Origin: Leifsonia sp. NPDC080035
Lineage (GTDB): Bacteria > Actinomycetota > Actinomycetes > Actinomycetales > Microbacteriaceae
Length of the DNA: 64,000 bases
Reading direction: 5' to 3'
NCBI RefSeq assembly: GCF_040050925.1
Contig: NZ_CP157390.1
Location: forward strand, 496,001 to 560,000
Shown here: positions 48,622-63,444 of the stretch, one piece after another
Position numbering within the stretch: the stretch's first letter is position 1
Layout of the letters: each line of letters starts with the position of its first letter
The notes under the pieces: model-generated
Databases searched by the model: none
Told to the model about the DNA's origin: nothing
The model's input: only the letters and a program-made list of their open reading frames with translations
Program-made: the position numbers and the translations under genes

Positions 48622-49104
48622 TTACGGGGTGTCCGCACCGCAGGTGGCCCCGCGCTTGGTTCCGGTGTTGTCGGTGACGTTGAACGACGGTGTCGAGGAG
48701 CTCTTACTCACGCCCACGAGGCAGAAGCCGTTGGTCGTAGTCGAGAACGTGATGCTCGTGGTGTTGTCGCTGATCGTGGCGCCGTACTTCGCTGCGTTCG
48801 TACCGAGCGTCGTGGAAGTCGGGAAGATCGCGGTCCCGGCGTCCGTGTAGGTCTTCCCGGGGTTGTCGTTCATCCATCCGATGATGGCGGTCTTGCCGTT
48901 GGTCAGGTCGGATTTCGTGCCGGTGTCCTTCGCGCCGTCCTGGATGCCCAGGTACACCGGGATGGCGATCGCGGCGAGGATGCCGATGATGATGACGACG
49001 ACGAGGAGCTCGATCAGGGTGAAGCCCTTCTCGCCCTCCTCCAGGAGGTTCTTGCGGCGAGCGTTCAGCTTGCCCATGAGACGGAAGTACATTGCGCTGT
49101 CCAT
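48622..49104 (-). CDS. pilA: Major type IV pilin PilA
   Basis: The structural subunit of the pilus has 160 residues from the first ATG. The class III signal is EKGFTLIELLVVVIIIGILA, cleaved after Gly27 with Phe28 first and Glu32 at +5. The hydrophobic helix ends in AAIAIPVY. The C-terminal domain is rich in Thr, Ser and Asn, with a Cys pair (NGFCLVG and GATCGAD) that could form the usual D-region disulphide. The leader is long (27 residues) if the first ATG is used. In-frame ATGs at codons 5 and 10 are alternatives, and none has a clear ribosome-binding site. It lies between pilC and the minor pilins. Confidence 0.92.
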   Translation of the reverse strand: MDSAMYFRLMGKLNARRKNLLEEGEKGFTLIELLVVVIIIGILAAIAIPVYLGIQDGAKDTGTKSDLTNGKTAIIGWMNDNPGKTYTDAGTAIFPTSTTLGTNAAKYGATISDNTTSITFSTTTNGFCLVGVSKSSSTPSFNVTDNTGTKRGATCGADTP

Positions 49105-49270
49105 TCGGTCGGGTGAATGCGGGTATCGGACGGGTGCGAGTGCCCTTCCGTGGCTTGATGGTATTTCCGAGCAAATTTTGAGCAGAATCCCACAAAAGGG
49201 GGCAATTTCTCTGATACAGCACCCCAGTTATGGGGAGCCCTCGTTCAGGGGGTTTTCAGAATGTGAACGA
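49105..49270 (-). promoter_or_regulatory. AT-richer gap upstream of pilA
   Basis: The 166 bases between pilC and pilA are clearly richer in A and T than the genes around them (for example ATTTTGAGCAGAATCCCAC on the plus strand). They probably hold a pilA promoter, but I could not choose one -35/-10 pair. Confidence 0.4.
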
Positions 49271-50497
49271 TCACTTCACGAGGCTGGAGATCTGGAAAAT
49301 GGGCATGTAGAGCGCGATCACCATGCCGCCGATGACCACGCCGAGAAAGGCGATCATGAGCGGCTCGATCATTGCGGTGAGCTGCTCCGTGGCCGCCTCG
49401 ACCTCCTGGTCGTAGAAGTCGGCGATCTTGTTCAGCATGGTCTCCAGCGACCCGGAGTCCTCGCCGACGGCGATCATCTGGGTCACCATGGCCGGGAACA
49501 CCGGCTGGTCCGCGAGCGGGCCGGCGATCGACTCACCCTGCCGGACCGACTCGGCCACCTTCACGAGCGCGTTCTCGATCACCCAGTTGCCGGAGGTCTC
49601 CCCCACGATCTTCAGCGCCTGCAGGATCGGCACGCCCGCCCCGATCATGTTGGCGAAGTTGCGCGCGAACCGGGCGACGGCGATCTTCTTCATCAGCGAC
49701 CCGAAGATGGGCAGCTTGAGCTTGACCGGATCGACCCGGCGCCGCACGTTCTCCGTGTTCTTGTTGCGGGTCCACCAGATCCCGCCCACGATGCCGCCGA
49801 CGAGCAGCACGGGGGCCACCCACACCATCGCGTGCGAGAGCTCCACGAGGATCATCGTGGGCAGCGGCAGCTGGCCGCCGAGTCCCTTGAACATGTTCTC
49901 GAACACCGGGACGATGAACAGCAGCATCGCGATCACGGCGACCAGCGACATGATGAGCACGATCACCGGATAGGTCAGCGCCGACTTGATGGTGCCGCGG
50001 AGCTTGACGTCCTTCTCGAAGTTCGTCGCGATGGCCTCGAGGGACGAGTCGAGGAATCCGCCGGTCTCACCGGCGCGCACCATGTTGACCATGAGCGGCG
50101 GGAAGACGTCGCCGTGCTTGCGCATGGCGTCGGAGATGGCGATGCCCGACTCCACGTCGTCGCGCACGTGGCCCATGATCCCGGCGAGCTTCTTGTTCTC
50201 GGTCTGCTCCGCGATGATGTTGAGCGTGCGCAAGATGGAGAGTCCCGAGCCGATCATCGTCGCCATCTGACGGCTCATGATGGCGAGGTCCTTGAGCTTC
50301 ACACCGCTGCCGAAGCCGATGTTGATCTCGCGGTTCAGGCCGGTGGCATCCGGCGCCTCCTCGATCGAGATCGGCGAGAGCCCCATGGTCCGCAGCCGGG
50401 AGGCGACGGCCGACTCGCCCGGCGCATCCAGCTTGCCCTTGACGACCTTCCCCTCGGCGTTGCGCCCGCGGTAGGCGTACGTCGTCGTCCCCGCCAT
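49271..50497 (-). CDS. pilC: Type IV pilus platform protein PilC
   Basis: PilC is the inner-membrane platform turned by PilB and PilT. The 408-residue product has the two repeated GspF domains. The first has MSRQMATMIGSGLSILRTLN and VNMVRAGETGGFLDSSLEAI; the second has FARNFANMIGAGVPILQALK and MIAVGEDSGSLETMLNKIAD. Three membrane helices lie at about 178-200, 225-245 and 378-400. The N-terminus (TTTYAYRGRNAEGKVVKGKL) is the usual GspF/PilC start. It follows pilT by 16 bases. Confidence 0.95.
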   Translation of the reverse strand: MAGTTTYAYRGRNAEGKVVKGKLDAPGESAVASRLRTMGLSPISIEEAPDATGLNREINIGFGSGVKLKDLAIMSRQMATMIGSGLSILRTLNIIAEQTENKKLAGIMGHVRDDVESGIAISDAMRKHGDVFPPLMVNMVRAGETGGFLDSSLEAIATNFEKDVKLRGTIKSALTYPVIVLIMSLVAVIAMLLFIVPVFENMFKGLGGQLPLPTMILVELSHAMVWVAPVLLVGGIVGGIWWTRNKNTENVRRRVDPVKLKLPIFGSLMKKIAVARFARNFANMIGAGVPILQALKIVGETSGNWVIENALVKVAESVRQGESIAGPLADQPVFPAMVTQMIAVGEDSGSLETMLNKIADFYDQEVEAATEQLTAMIEPLMIAFLGVVIGGMVIALYMPIFQISSLVK

Positions 50498-50513
50498 CTA
50501 GCTCACCATCCCT

Positions 50514-52355
50514 CTACCTGACCGTTCCGGAGTAGCGGTCGCCGAAGTCCGGGCCGCCGGCGGCGATGGCCGCCGCGTCGGAGGAGGAGTCCACGCGCTG
50601 GATCAGCCGGGTGATCCCCTCGATGTCGTGCGCCTTCTCCATGGCCGCCCGCCGTGTGATCGTGCCGGAGTCCACCAGCTCCGCCAGGTGCTGGTCCATC
50701 GTGTGCATCCCGTCGCCGCGGCCGGCCTGCATCGCGGAGGCGATCTGGTAGGTCTTGCCCTCGCGGATGAGGTTGGCGATGGCCGGGGTCATCATCAGCA
50801 CCTCGGTGGCCACGACGCGGCCGCGGCCGGACGCGCGCTTCACCAGGGTCTGGCAGACGACGCCCTGGAGCGTGGCGGCCAGCTGGGCGCGCACCTGGTC
50901 CTGCTGGTGCGGCGGGAAGACGTCGATCACGCGGTCGATCGTCTGCGGCGCGTCCTGGGTGTGCAGGGTCGCGAAGACGAGGTGGCCGGTCTCGGCGGCC
51001 GTCAGGGCGACCGAGATCGTCTCCAGGTCGCGGAGCTCGCCGATCAGGATGACGTCGGGGTCCTGGCGGAGGACGTGCTTCAGCGCGTTGTTGAAGCTGT
51101 GGGTGTCGTGCCCGACCTCGCGCTGGTTGACGATCGACCGCTTGTGCGTGTGCATGAACTCGATCGGGTCCTCGACCGTGACGATGTGGTCGGCGCGGGT
51201 GGAGTTCACGAGGTCGATCAGCGCGGCGAGTGTCGTCGACTTGCCGGAACCGGTCGGCCCGGTGACGAGCACCAGGCCGCGCGGCATGCCCGCGAAGGTC
51301 CCGATCGCCTCCGGGACCCCGAGCTCGCGCAGCTGCTTGATCTCGGTGGGGATGAGACGGAACGCTGCGCCGACCGAGCCACGCTGCTGGTACAGGTTCA
51401 CGCGGAACCGGGAGTTAGCGGAGATCGTGAACGCGAAGTCCAGCTCCAGCTCGCGCTTGAAGACCTCGGCCTGACGCTCGGTCAGGAGGCTGGTGAGGGC
51501 GGAGAGCGTGCGCTCGTGGTTCCACGGCTCCGTGGTGCCCGCCGGGGTGAGCGAGCCGTCGATCCTGACCATCGGGGGTGCACCGACGGTCACGTGCAGG
51601 TCGGACGCCTTCTGCAGCACCACCTCGCGGAGCGCCGCGACGAGGTCGGGGTCGGCGGCGTCCAGCGCGGCACGCTCGGCCGGGGTGAGGGTGCCGGTGT
51701 CCTCGGCGAACGCGGCGGGCGCCGCCGTCTCGAACGGCGCGGACGGGGCGACCGGTTCCGCCGCGCGCCTGCCCTCCGGGACGAGCCGGGTGACGGGTGC
51801 GATGAACGGCGTAGCGGAGCCGTCGTCGAGGGAGTAGACGGCGGTGGGCGCAGGCTGCTCCGGCTCGTACGGGGCGGGGTCGTACGCCGGCGGCGCGGGG
51901 GTAGCGGCGTCGTACGCGGCGGCGGTGTACGTGGGCGCGTTGTACGCGGTCGGCTCGTACGCGGTCGGCGGCTCGTGTGCGGCCACCGGCTCGTACGCGG
52001 TCGGCTCGTACGCGGTCGGCTCGTACGCCGGGACAGGTGGCTCGAGCACCGGCGGTTCATACGCGACCGGTTCGTACGCGGCCGGCTCGTACACCGGCAC
52101 CTGTGGGACCTCGGCCACCGGCAGCGGAGCCGTCGTCGTCGGTGGCTCGGAACCCTGCAGCACCGCCTCGAACGCCGGCGCGGCCGGCGGTTCCGCGAAC
52201 GTCGGCGGGTTCAGGGGGAACGAGGGCGGCGCCAGCGGCGCGCCAGCGCCGGGGTGCCAGCCGTCCGCTGTGGCGCCGGGTGGCGTCACGGGGATCTCGT
52301 AGACCGGCTTCGGCGTCGGCGGCGTGAAACCGCCCCAGCTCGTCTCGTTCGTCAT
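50514..52355 (-). CDS. pilT: Type IV pilus retraction ATPase PilT with long Tyr/Pro-rich N-terminal extension
   Basis: PilT powers pilus retraction. The catalytic protein (about residues 223-600) has LREVVLQKASDLHVTVGAPP, the Walker A GPTGSGKSTT with Lys372, the Asp box EDPIEFMHTHK, Walker B VILIGELRDLETISVALTAA and the His box HLVFATLHTQDAPQTIDR. The PilT-specific AIRNLIRE-like end reads AIANLIREGKTYQI. Lys372 corresponds to about residue 136 in ordinary PilT, so roughly 236 residues are extra. They are disordered, rich in Pro, Ala, Glu and Tyr, with about eleven YEP/YEx units at 89-164. The start has a well-placed upstream GGAGGC on the minus strand. It lies between pilB and pilC. Confidence 0.94.
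   Translation of the reverse strand: MTNETSWGGFTPPTPKPVYEIPVTPPGATADGWHPGAGAPLAPPSFPLNPPTFAEPPAAPAFEAVLQGSEPPTTTAPLPVAEVPQVPVYEPAAYEPVAYEPPVLEPPVPAYEPTAYEPTAYEPVAAHEPPTAYEPTAYNAPTYTAAAYDAATPAPPAYDPAPYEPEQPAPTAVYSLDDGSATPFIAPVTRLVPEGRRAAEPVAPSAPFETAAPAAFAEDTGTLTPAERAALDAADPDLVAALREVVLQKASDLHVTVGAPPMVRIDGSLTPAGTTEPWNHERTLSALTSLLTERQAEVFKRELELDFAFTISANSRFRVNLYQQRGSVGAAFRLIPTEIKQLRELGVPEAIGTFAGMPRGLVLVTGPTGSGKSTTLAALIDLVNSTRADHIVTVEDPIEFMHTHKRSIVNQREVGHDTHSFNNALKHVLRQDPDVILIGELRDLETISVALTAAETGHLVFATLHTQDAPQTIDRVIDVFPPHQQDQVRAQLAATLQGVVCQTLVKRASGRGRVVATEVLMMTPAIANLIREGKTYQIASAMQAGRGDGMHTMDQHLAELVDSGTITRRAAMEKAHDIEGITRLIQRVDSSSDAAAIAAGGPDFGDRYSGTVR
51864..52091 (-). repeat. Coding repeat: YEPTA-like units in the PilT extension
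   Basis: Codons 89-164 of pilT contain repeated 15-base units (minus-strand TACGAGCCGACCGCG and variants) encoding Y-E-P-T/V/A-A. The units near 51950-52040 are almost identical at DNA level, suggesting recent expansion. Confidence 0.7.
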
Positions 52356-52371
52356 CGTGCCTCCTTGACTG

Positions 52372-54036
52372 TCATGCGACGACTCTGAGGATCTCTTCGA
52401 CCGAGGTGAGGCCGAGCTTCGCCTTCTCCCATCCGTCCTCGCGGAGGGTGAGCATCCCTTGCTGGCGGGCGGCGCCGCCGATCTCGGCGCTGGAGGCGCG
52501 GTCGACGGCGAGGCGTTCGATCTCCTCGGTCACCGCCATCACCTCGTGCACGGCGATCCGGCCGCGGTACCCGGTGTTGGAGCAGGTCGGGCAGCCGACC
52601 GGCGCGAAGACCTGGGGAACCGGCTGGTCCGCGGCCACGTCGAAGCGCAGCCTGCGAAGGTCCTCCGCGGCGTACGACGCGGGCTGCTTGCAGCGGTCGC
52701 AGAGCCGTCGGGCGAGCCGCTGGGCGACGACGCAATCCAGCGCGGACCCCACCAGGAACGGTTCGATGTCCATCTCGGTCAGGCGGGTGACGGCGCTCGG
52801 CGCGTCGTTCGTGTGCAGGGTCGAGAGCACGAGGTGACCGGTCAGCGAGGCCTCGATCGCGATCTGCGCCGTCTCGTGGTCGCGGATCTCGCCCAGCAGC
52901 ACGACATCCGGGTCCGAGCGCAGGATGCTGCGGAGCGCCGACGCGAACGTCAGTCCGGCCTTCGGGTTCACCTGCACCTGGTTGATGCCCGCCATCCGGT
53001 ACTCCACCGGGTCCTCGACGGTGATCACGTTGATCTCCGGCCGGGCGACGGCGTTCAGCGTCGTGTAGAGGGTGGTCGACTTGCCGGAGCCGGTCGGGCC
53101 GGTGACCAGGATCATCCCGTACGGCTTGGAGTACGACGTCTTGTAGGTCTGGAAGTTGCGCTCCAGCAGGTTCAGGTCCCGCAGCGACATGCTCGTGTTG
53201 CTGTTGTCGAGGATCCGCATGACGACCTTCTCGCCCCACACGGTCGGCAGCGTTGCGACGCGCAGGTCGATCTGGCGGCCGCCGTGCACGACCGACATGC
53301 GGCCGTCCTGGGGCTTCCGCCGCTCGGCGATGTCGATGTCCGACATGATCTTCAGCCGCGAGATCACGCCGTTCTGGATCGCCTTCGGCGCAGACTGCAT
53401 CTCGTGCAGCACGCCGTCGATCCGGTACCGGACCCGCACATCGTGCTCGGCCGGCTCGATGTGGATGTCGGACGCGTGATCCTGGATGGCCTGGCTGACC
53501 AGCAGGTTCACGAACCGCACGATCGGGGCGTCGTCGTCGCCGGACTCCGCGATCGACGCCTGCTCGACGGGAGCGGACTCCTCCTCGAGGGTCGAGGTCA
53601 GGTCGCTCAGCTCGCCGTCGGCGCGCACGTACCGGTCGATCGCCGCCAGCAGGTCGGCCTGGTCGGCGACCGCAGGCGCGATGCCCATGTGCGAGGCCGC
53701 GCGGACGTCGTCGATGGCGAACACGTCGCCGGGGTCGGCCATCGCCAGGATGACGAGCCCGTCGGCGACGCCGATCGGCAGCACGGTGTGCCTGCGGCAG
53801 ATGGCGCCGGGGATGAGCGTGACGGCGGCGCGGTCGACGGGATAGTCCGCCAGCTCCACGAAGGGAAGGCCGGACTGGGCCGCGCGGGCGCGGGCGATCT
53901 GGCCGGGCGTGATCGCGCCGTTCTGGAGCAGCTCCCTGACCACCGACTCGTCGGCGGTGGGCTCTGAGGAGATCCGGTCGAGATACTCGATCGGAAGATG
54001 GCCGTGAAGGATGAGGATCTCGGTCATGGACGCCAC
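52372..54036 (-). CDS. pilB: Type IV pilus extension ATPase PilB
   Basis: PilB powers pilus polymerisation. The 554-residue product has the N-terminal MshEN-type domain (ELLQNGAITPGQIARARAAQ, then LPFVELADYPVD), the N2 domain NLLVSQAIQDHASDIHIEPA and the ATPase core. Walker A is GPTGSGKSTT with Lys319, followed by VEDPVEYRMAGINQVQVN, DVVLLGEIRDHETAQIA and GHLVLSTLHTNDAPSAVTRL. The zinc tetracysteine is CDRC with CPTC, as in PilB but not PilT. GTG 54034-54036 is preceded by AAGGAGG at good spacing; ATG 54027 is in frame. It heads the pilus cluster. Confidence 0.95.
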   Translation of the reverse strand: MASMTEILILHGHLPIEYLDRISSEPTADESVVRELLQNGAITPGQIARARAAQSGLPFVELADYPVDRAAVTLIPGAICRRHTVLPIGVADGLVILAMADPGDVFAIDDVRAASHMGIAPAVADQADLLAAIDRYVRADGELSDLTSTLEEESAPVEQASIAESGDDDAPIVRFVNLLVSQAIQDHASDIHIEPAEHDVRVRYRIDGVLHEMQSAPKAIQNGVISRLKIMSDIDIAERRKPQDGRMSVVHGGRQIDLRVATLPTVWGEKVVMRILDNSNTSMSLRDLNLLERNFQTYKTSYSKPYGMILVTGPTGSGKSTTLYTTLNAVARPEINVITVEDPVEYRMAGINQVQVNPKAGLTFASALRSILRSDPDVVLLGEIRDHETAQIAIEASLTGHLVLSTLHTNDAPSAVTRLTEMDIEPFLVGSALDCVVAQRLARRLCDRCKQPASYAAEDLRRLRFDVAADQPVPQVFAPVGCPTCSNTGYRGRIAVHEVMAVTEEIERLAVDRASSAEIGGAARQQGMLTLREDGWEKAKLGLTSVEEILRVVA

Positions 54037-54237
54037 GGGGGACCTCCTTGCGGGTAGGACCTGCCGGCCGGGTCGGGTGATGCCGGCAGGGCCGCATCAC
54101 GCCCGGGCGAGACTCCGGGGGCGACGAAGCAGTTCACAGTAACCGCACGGTTTGCACGCAGAACAGCCCCGCGAGCGGGTGCCCCGCGCGCGGGGGTCAG
54201 CCATGAGGCCGGGTGAGAGGGCCCCTCGGTGCGGGGG
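54037..54237 (-). promoter_or_regulatory. Region upstream of pilB
   Basis: About 200 bases hold no gene. A weak pair, TTCTGC and TACTGT 16 bases apart (around 54140-54165, minus strand), could be the pilus-cluster promoter. A GC palindrome, CCCCGCGCGCGGGG near 54182, lies between this gene and the small membrane protein gene. Confidence 0.3.
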
Positions 54238-54468
54238 TCAGCGGCGCTTGAGGTCGCCGCGGCGGCCGGCCAGGTAGACGAGGACGCCGGCGATGACCGC
54301 GCATCCCATCGTCGCCAGCCAGAACGGCAGCGTGCGCGTGGCGTTCCCGGAGACCGCGAGCGCGATCCCGGCGACGAAGCTCAGGACCGCCACGACCAGC
54401 GCCGCCCCCGCGCAGCCCAGCATGGTCTTGCCGGTGCTGTCGGTGTACTCGAGGAGCTGGCGCCACAT
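54238..54468 (-). CDS. Small membrane protein of 76 residues, function unknown
   Basis: From ATG 54466-54468 the product starts MWRQLLEYTDSTGKTMLGC, with two hydrophobic helices at about residues 14-39 and 45-67 and a basic end (GRRGDLKRR). GGGAG is directly upstream of this ATG. Two earlier in-frame ATGs (to 54519) would add up to 17 residues, with less support. No family is recognised. It lies between rpoC and pilB and reads in the same direction as both. Confidence 0.6.
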   Translation of the reverse strand: MWRQLLEYTDSTGKTMLGCAGAALVVAVLSFVAGIALAVSGNATRTLPFWLATMGCAVIAGVLVYLAGRRGDLKRR

Positions 54469-54519
54469 GCTCCCATTCTCCCGCATCCACGCACCCGCGT
54501 TGTCCACAGGGAGCCTCAC

Positions 54520-54579
54520 GAGTACGCAGAGAATGCCCCCGAAACCGCCGAGTACGCGGAGAATCTCCGTACTCGGCGG
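54520..54579. repeat. Palindromic repeat element downstream of rpoC
   Basis: CCGCCGAGTACG (54545-54556) pairs with CGTACTCGGCGG (54568-54579), and GGAGA pairs with TCTCC in the loop, so almost the whole 35 bases form one hairpin. A second partial copy (CGAGTACGCAGAGAATGC) lies at about 54519-54536 as a direct repeat of CGAGTACGCGGAGAATCT. It looks like a REP-type or mobile palindromic unit. Confidence 0.5.
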
Positions 54580-54605
54580 CTGGACGCCCCGCCCGGAAAC
54601 GACGA

Positions 54606-54631
54606 AGGCCCCCGGCGGGTGCCGGGGGCCT
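54606..54631 (-). terminator. Terminator after rpoC
   Basis: AGGCCCCCGGC pairs perfectly with GCCGGGGGCCT around a four-base loop, 17 bases after the rpoC stop. On the minus strand it is followed by TCGTCGTTTCC. Confidence 0.8.
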
Positions 54632-54647
54632 CAGTCGTACGGGAACC

Positions 54648-58523
<3,876 letters not shown>

Positions 58524-58572
58524 TGTTCCTTCTCTCCTATGGAAGATTCGTCAGTTGGGTCTGGCTACCGGG

Positions 58573-62070
<3,498 letters not shown>

Positions 62071-62258
62071 GGAAATAACCTCCGTGGGCCCCGTCGGGCC
62101 AGATTACTGTCGGTGGTGAGTAGGTTCGTGGACGAGTACTCCCAGGCGCATCGCTCACGCCGTATCTGACCCGGTGATCCGGGCCCAGGCGCGCGCGGGG
62201 AAAGTCAGAGCCGACCGCAATATGAAGGCAGATGTGTGGACTGGGAGCGCAAAGAACA
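62071..62258 (-). promoter_or_regulatory. rpoBC leader
   Basis: About 180 bases lie between the promoter and the TTG start. A small hairpin of CCCGG (62170-62174) and CCGGG (62179-62183) is present. No leader peptide stands out. A long rpoB leader is common and may be used for post-transcriptional control. Confidence 0.4.
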
Positions 62259-62288
62259 ACTATATGTCAAATAGACGCGCCGTGTCCA
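62259..62288 (-). promoter_or_regulatory. rpoBC promoter
   Basis: TGGACA (62283-62288), an 18-base spacer and TATAGT (62259-62264) on the minus strand. The AT-rich stretch around it stands out from its surroundings. Confidence 0.55.
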
Positions 62289-62296
62289 GTCTTTTC

Positions 62297-62326
62297 TTGA
62301 CCCGGGGCGCAGTCTCGGTGTATAAC
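62297..62326 (+). promoter_or_regulatory. Possible plus-strand promoter facing the SDR gene
   Basis: TTGACC (62297-62302), an 18-base spacer and TATAAC (62321-62326) read rightward, back to back with the rpoB promoter. The only gene downstream is on the opposite strand, so a transcript would be antisense to it. It may be fortuitous. Confidence 0.35.
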
Positions 62327-62363
62327 CCCGCGCGCCCCCTTGGTATTCCGGTGATCGTAGCGG

Positions 62364-63395
62364 TCAGCGGAGGCGCGGCGGGAGGGTGTCGACGGTCGCG
62401 AGGACGGCCTCCTCGCGCGAGCGCGGGTCCCAGCCGAGGACCGAGCGCGCCTTGGCGGAGGTGGCGTTCCTGCGCACGCCGATCTCGGGGAGCGACCCGC
62501 GGACGCGGCGGCTGAACGGAGCCGCGGCCCGCAGCATCCAGTCGGGCATGAGCTTGGTGCTGATGCCCGCGCCGGCCGCCTCGCCGAGGTGGCCTCGGAT
62601 GAGCAGCGCCACCTCCGGCGCGCTCATGGCGTCCCCCGCCGTCGCGATGAAGCGCTGCCCCGCCGCCTCGGGGCGCGTCATCGCCAGCAGGTGCAGATCG
62701 GCCACGTCGCGGACGTCGACCACGCCGAACCAGACGTCGGGGAGCCGGCGGAGGCGCCCCTCCCGCACCAGCTTGACCAGCTCGACGGAGCTGGAGTAGT
62801 CCGGCCCGAGGACCGGGCCGAGGACGCTGACGGGGTTGACCGTCGCCAGCTCCAGTCCGCCACCCTCCGCCGCCGCGAAGGCCCAGGCCGCACGCTCGGC
62901 GATCGTCTTCGACCGGGCGTACGGCGTGACCGGGCGGCCGCTCTCCAGGTCGGTCCAGTCCTCCTCGGTGAAGGGCCGGTCGGTCGGCGCGTGCCCGTAG
63001 CCGATCGCGGCGAAGGAGGAGGTCTGCACCACGCGTTCGACCCCGGCGTCCCTCGCGGCCCGCAGCACGCGCAGCGCCCCGTCGCGGGCGGGCACGATGA
63101 GCTCGTCCGGGTCCTTCGGCTGCACGGCGGGGAACGGGGATGCGACGTGCAGCACGAACCGGCAGCCGGCGACGGCGTCCGCCCAGCCCGCATCCGAGGT
63201 GAGGTCGGCCACGGCGAACGTCAGCCGGTCCCCCGCGTCCTCGAGCCCTCCCTCGGCGAGCTGCGCACGCACGTCGGCGGCACGACCCGGTGTGCGGATC
63301 GTCGTCCGCACCTCGTAGCCCGCCGTCAGCAGCGCCAGCACGCAATGCGCGCCGATGAAACCGGAACCACCCGTCACGAGCACACGATCCGTCAT
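62364..63395 (-). CDS. NAD(P)-dependent extended SDR epimerase/reductase (dihydroflavonol-reductase-like)
   Basis: The 343-residue product has an N-terminal Rossmann fold, VLVTGGSGFIGAHCVLALL, then FAVADLTSDAGW (cofactor side) and VLHVASPFP. The catalytic tyrosine-lysine pair is in PYARSKTIAERAAWAF, after VQTSSFAAIGYG. The NPVSVLGPVLGPD and FGVVDVRDVADLHLLAM segments are typical of the dihydroflavonol 4-reductase and cinnamoyl-CoA reductase branch of extended SDRs. The substrate is unknown. It lies 49 bases after a response regulator gene in the same direction and may be in its operon. CAGGAT six bases before the ATG hints at a leaderless start. Confidence 0.85.
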   Translation of the reverse strand: MTDRVLVTGGSGFIGAHCVLALLTAGYEVRTTIRTPGRAADVRAQLAEGGLEDAGDRLTFAVADLTSDAGWADAVAGCRFVLHVASPFPAVQPKDPDELIVPARDGALRVLRAARDAGVERVVQTSSFAAIGYGHAPTDRPFTEEDWTDLESGRPVTPYARSKTIAERAAWAFAAAEGGGLELATVNPVSVLGPVLGPDYSSSVELVKLVREGRLRRLPDVWFGVVDVRDVADLHLLAMTRPEAAGQRFIATAGDAMSAPEVALLIRGHLGEAAGAGISTKLMPDWMLRAAAPFSRRVRGSLPEIGVRRNATSAKARSVLGWDPRSREEAVLATVDTLPPRLR

Positions 63396-63444
63396 GCGGC
63401 CATCCTGCGCCGGATCCGGCCGACAGGCGACCCCACGACCGCGA

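Noticed and set aside
51864..52091. CRISPR array or VNTR in the pilT region
   Set aside because: The units are 15 bases without spacers, in frame, and encode a regular protein repeat. No CRISPR array was seen anywhere in the window.
54182..54195. CCCCGCGCGCGGGG as an operator or terminator of pilB
   Set aside because: The self-complementary GC run leaves no room for a loop, and such runs are expected by chance in this GC-rich DNA. It is kept only as a note in the pilB upstream region.
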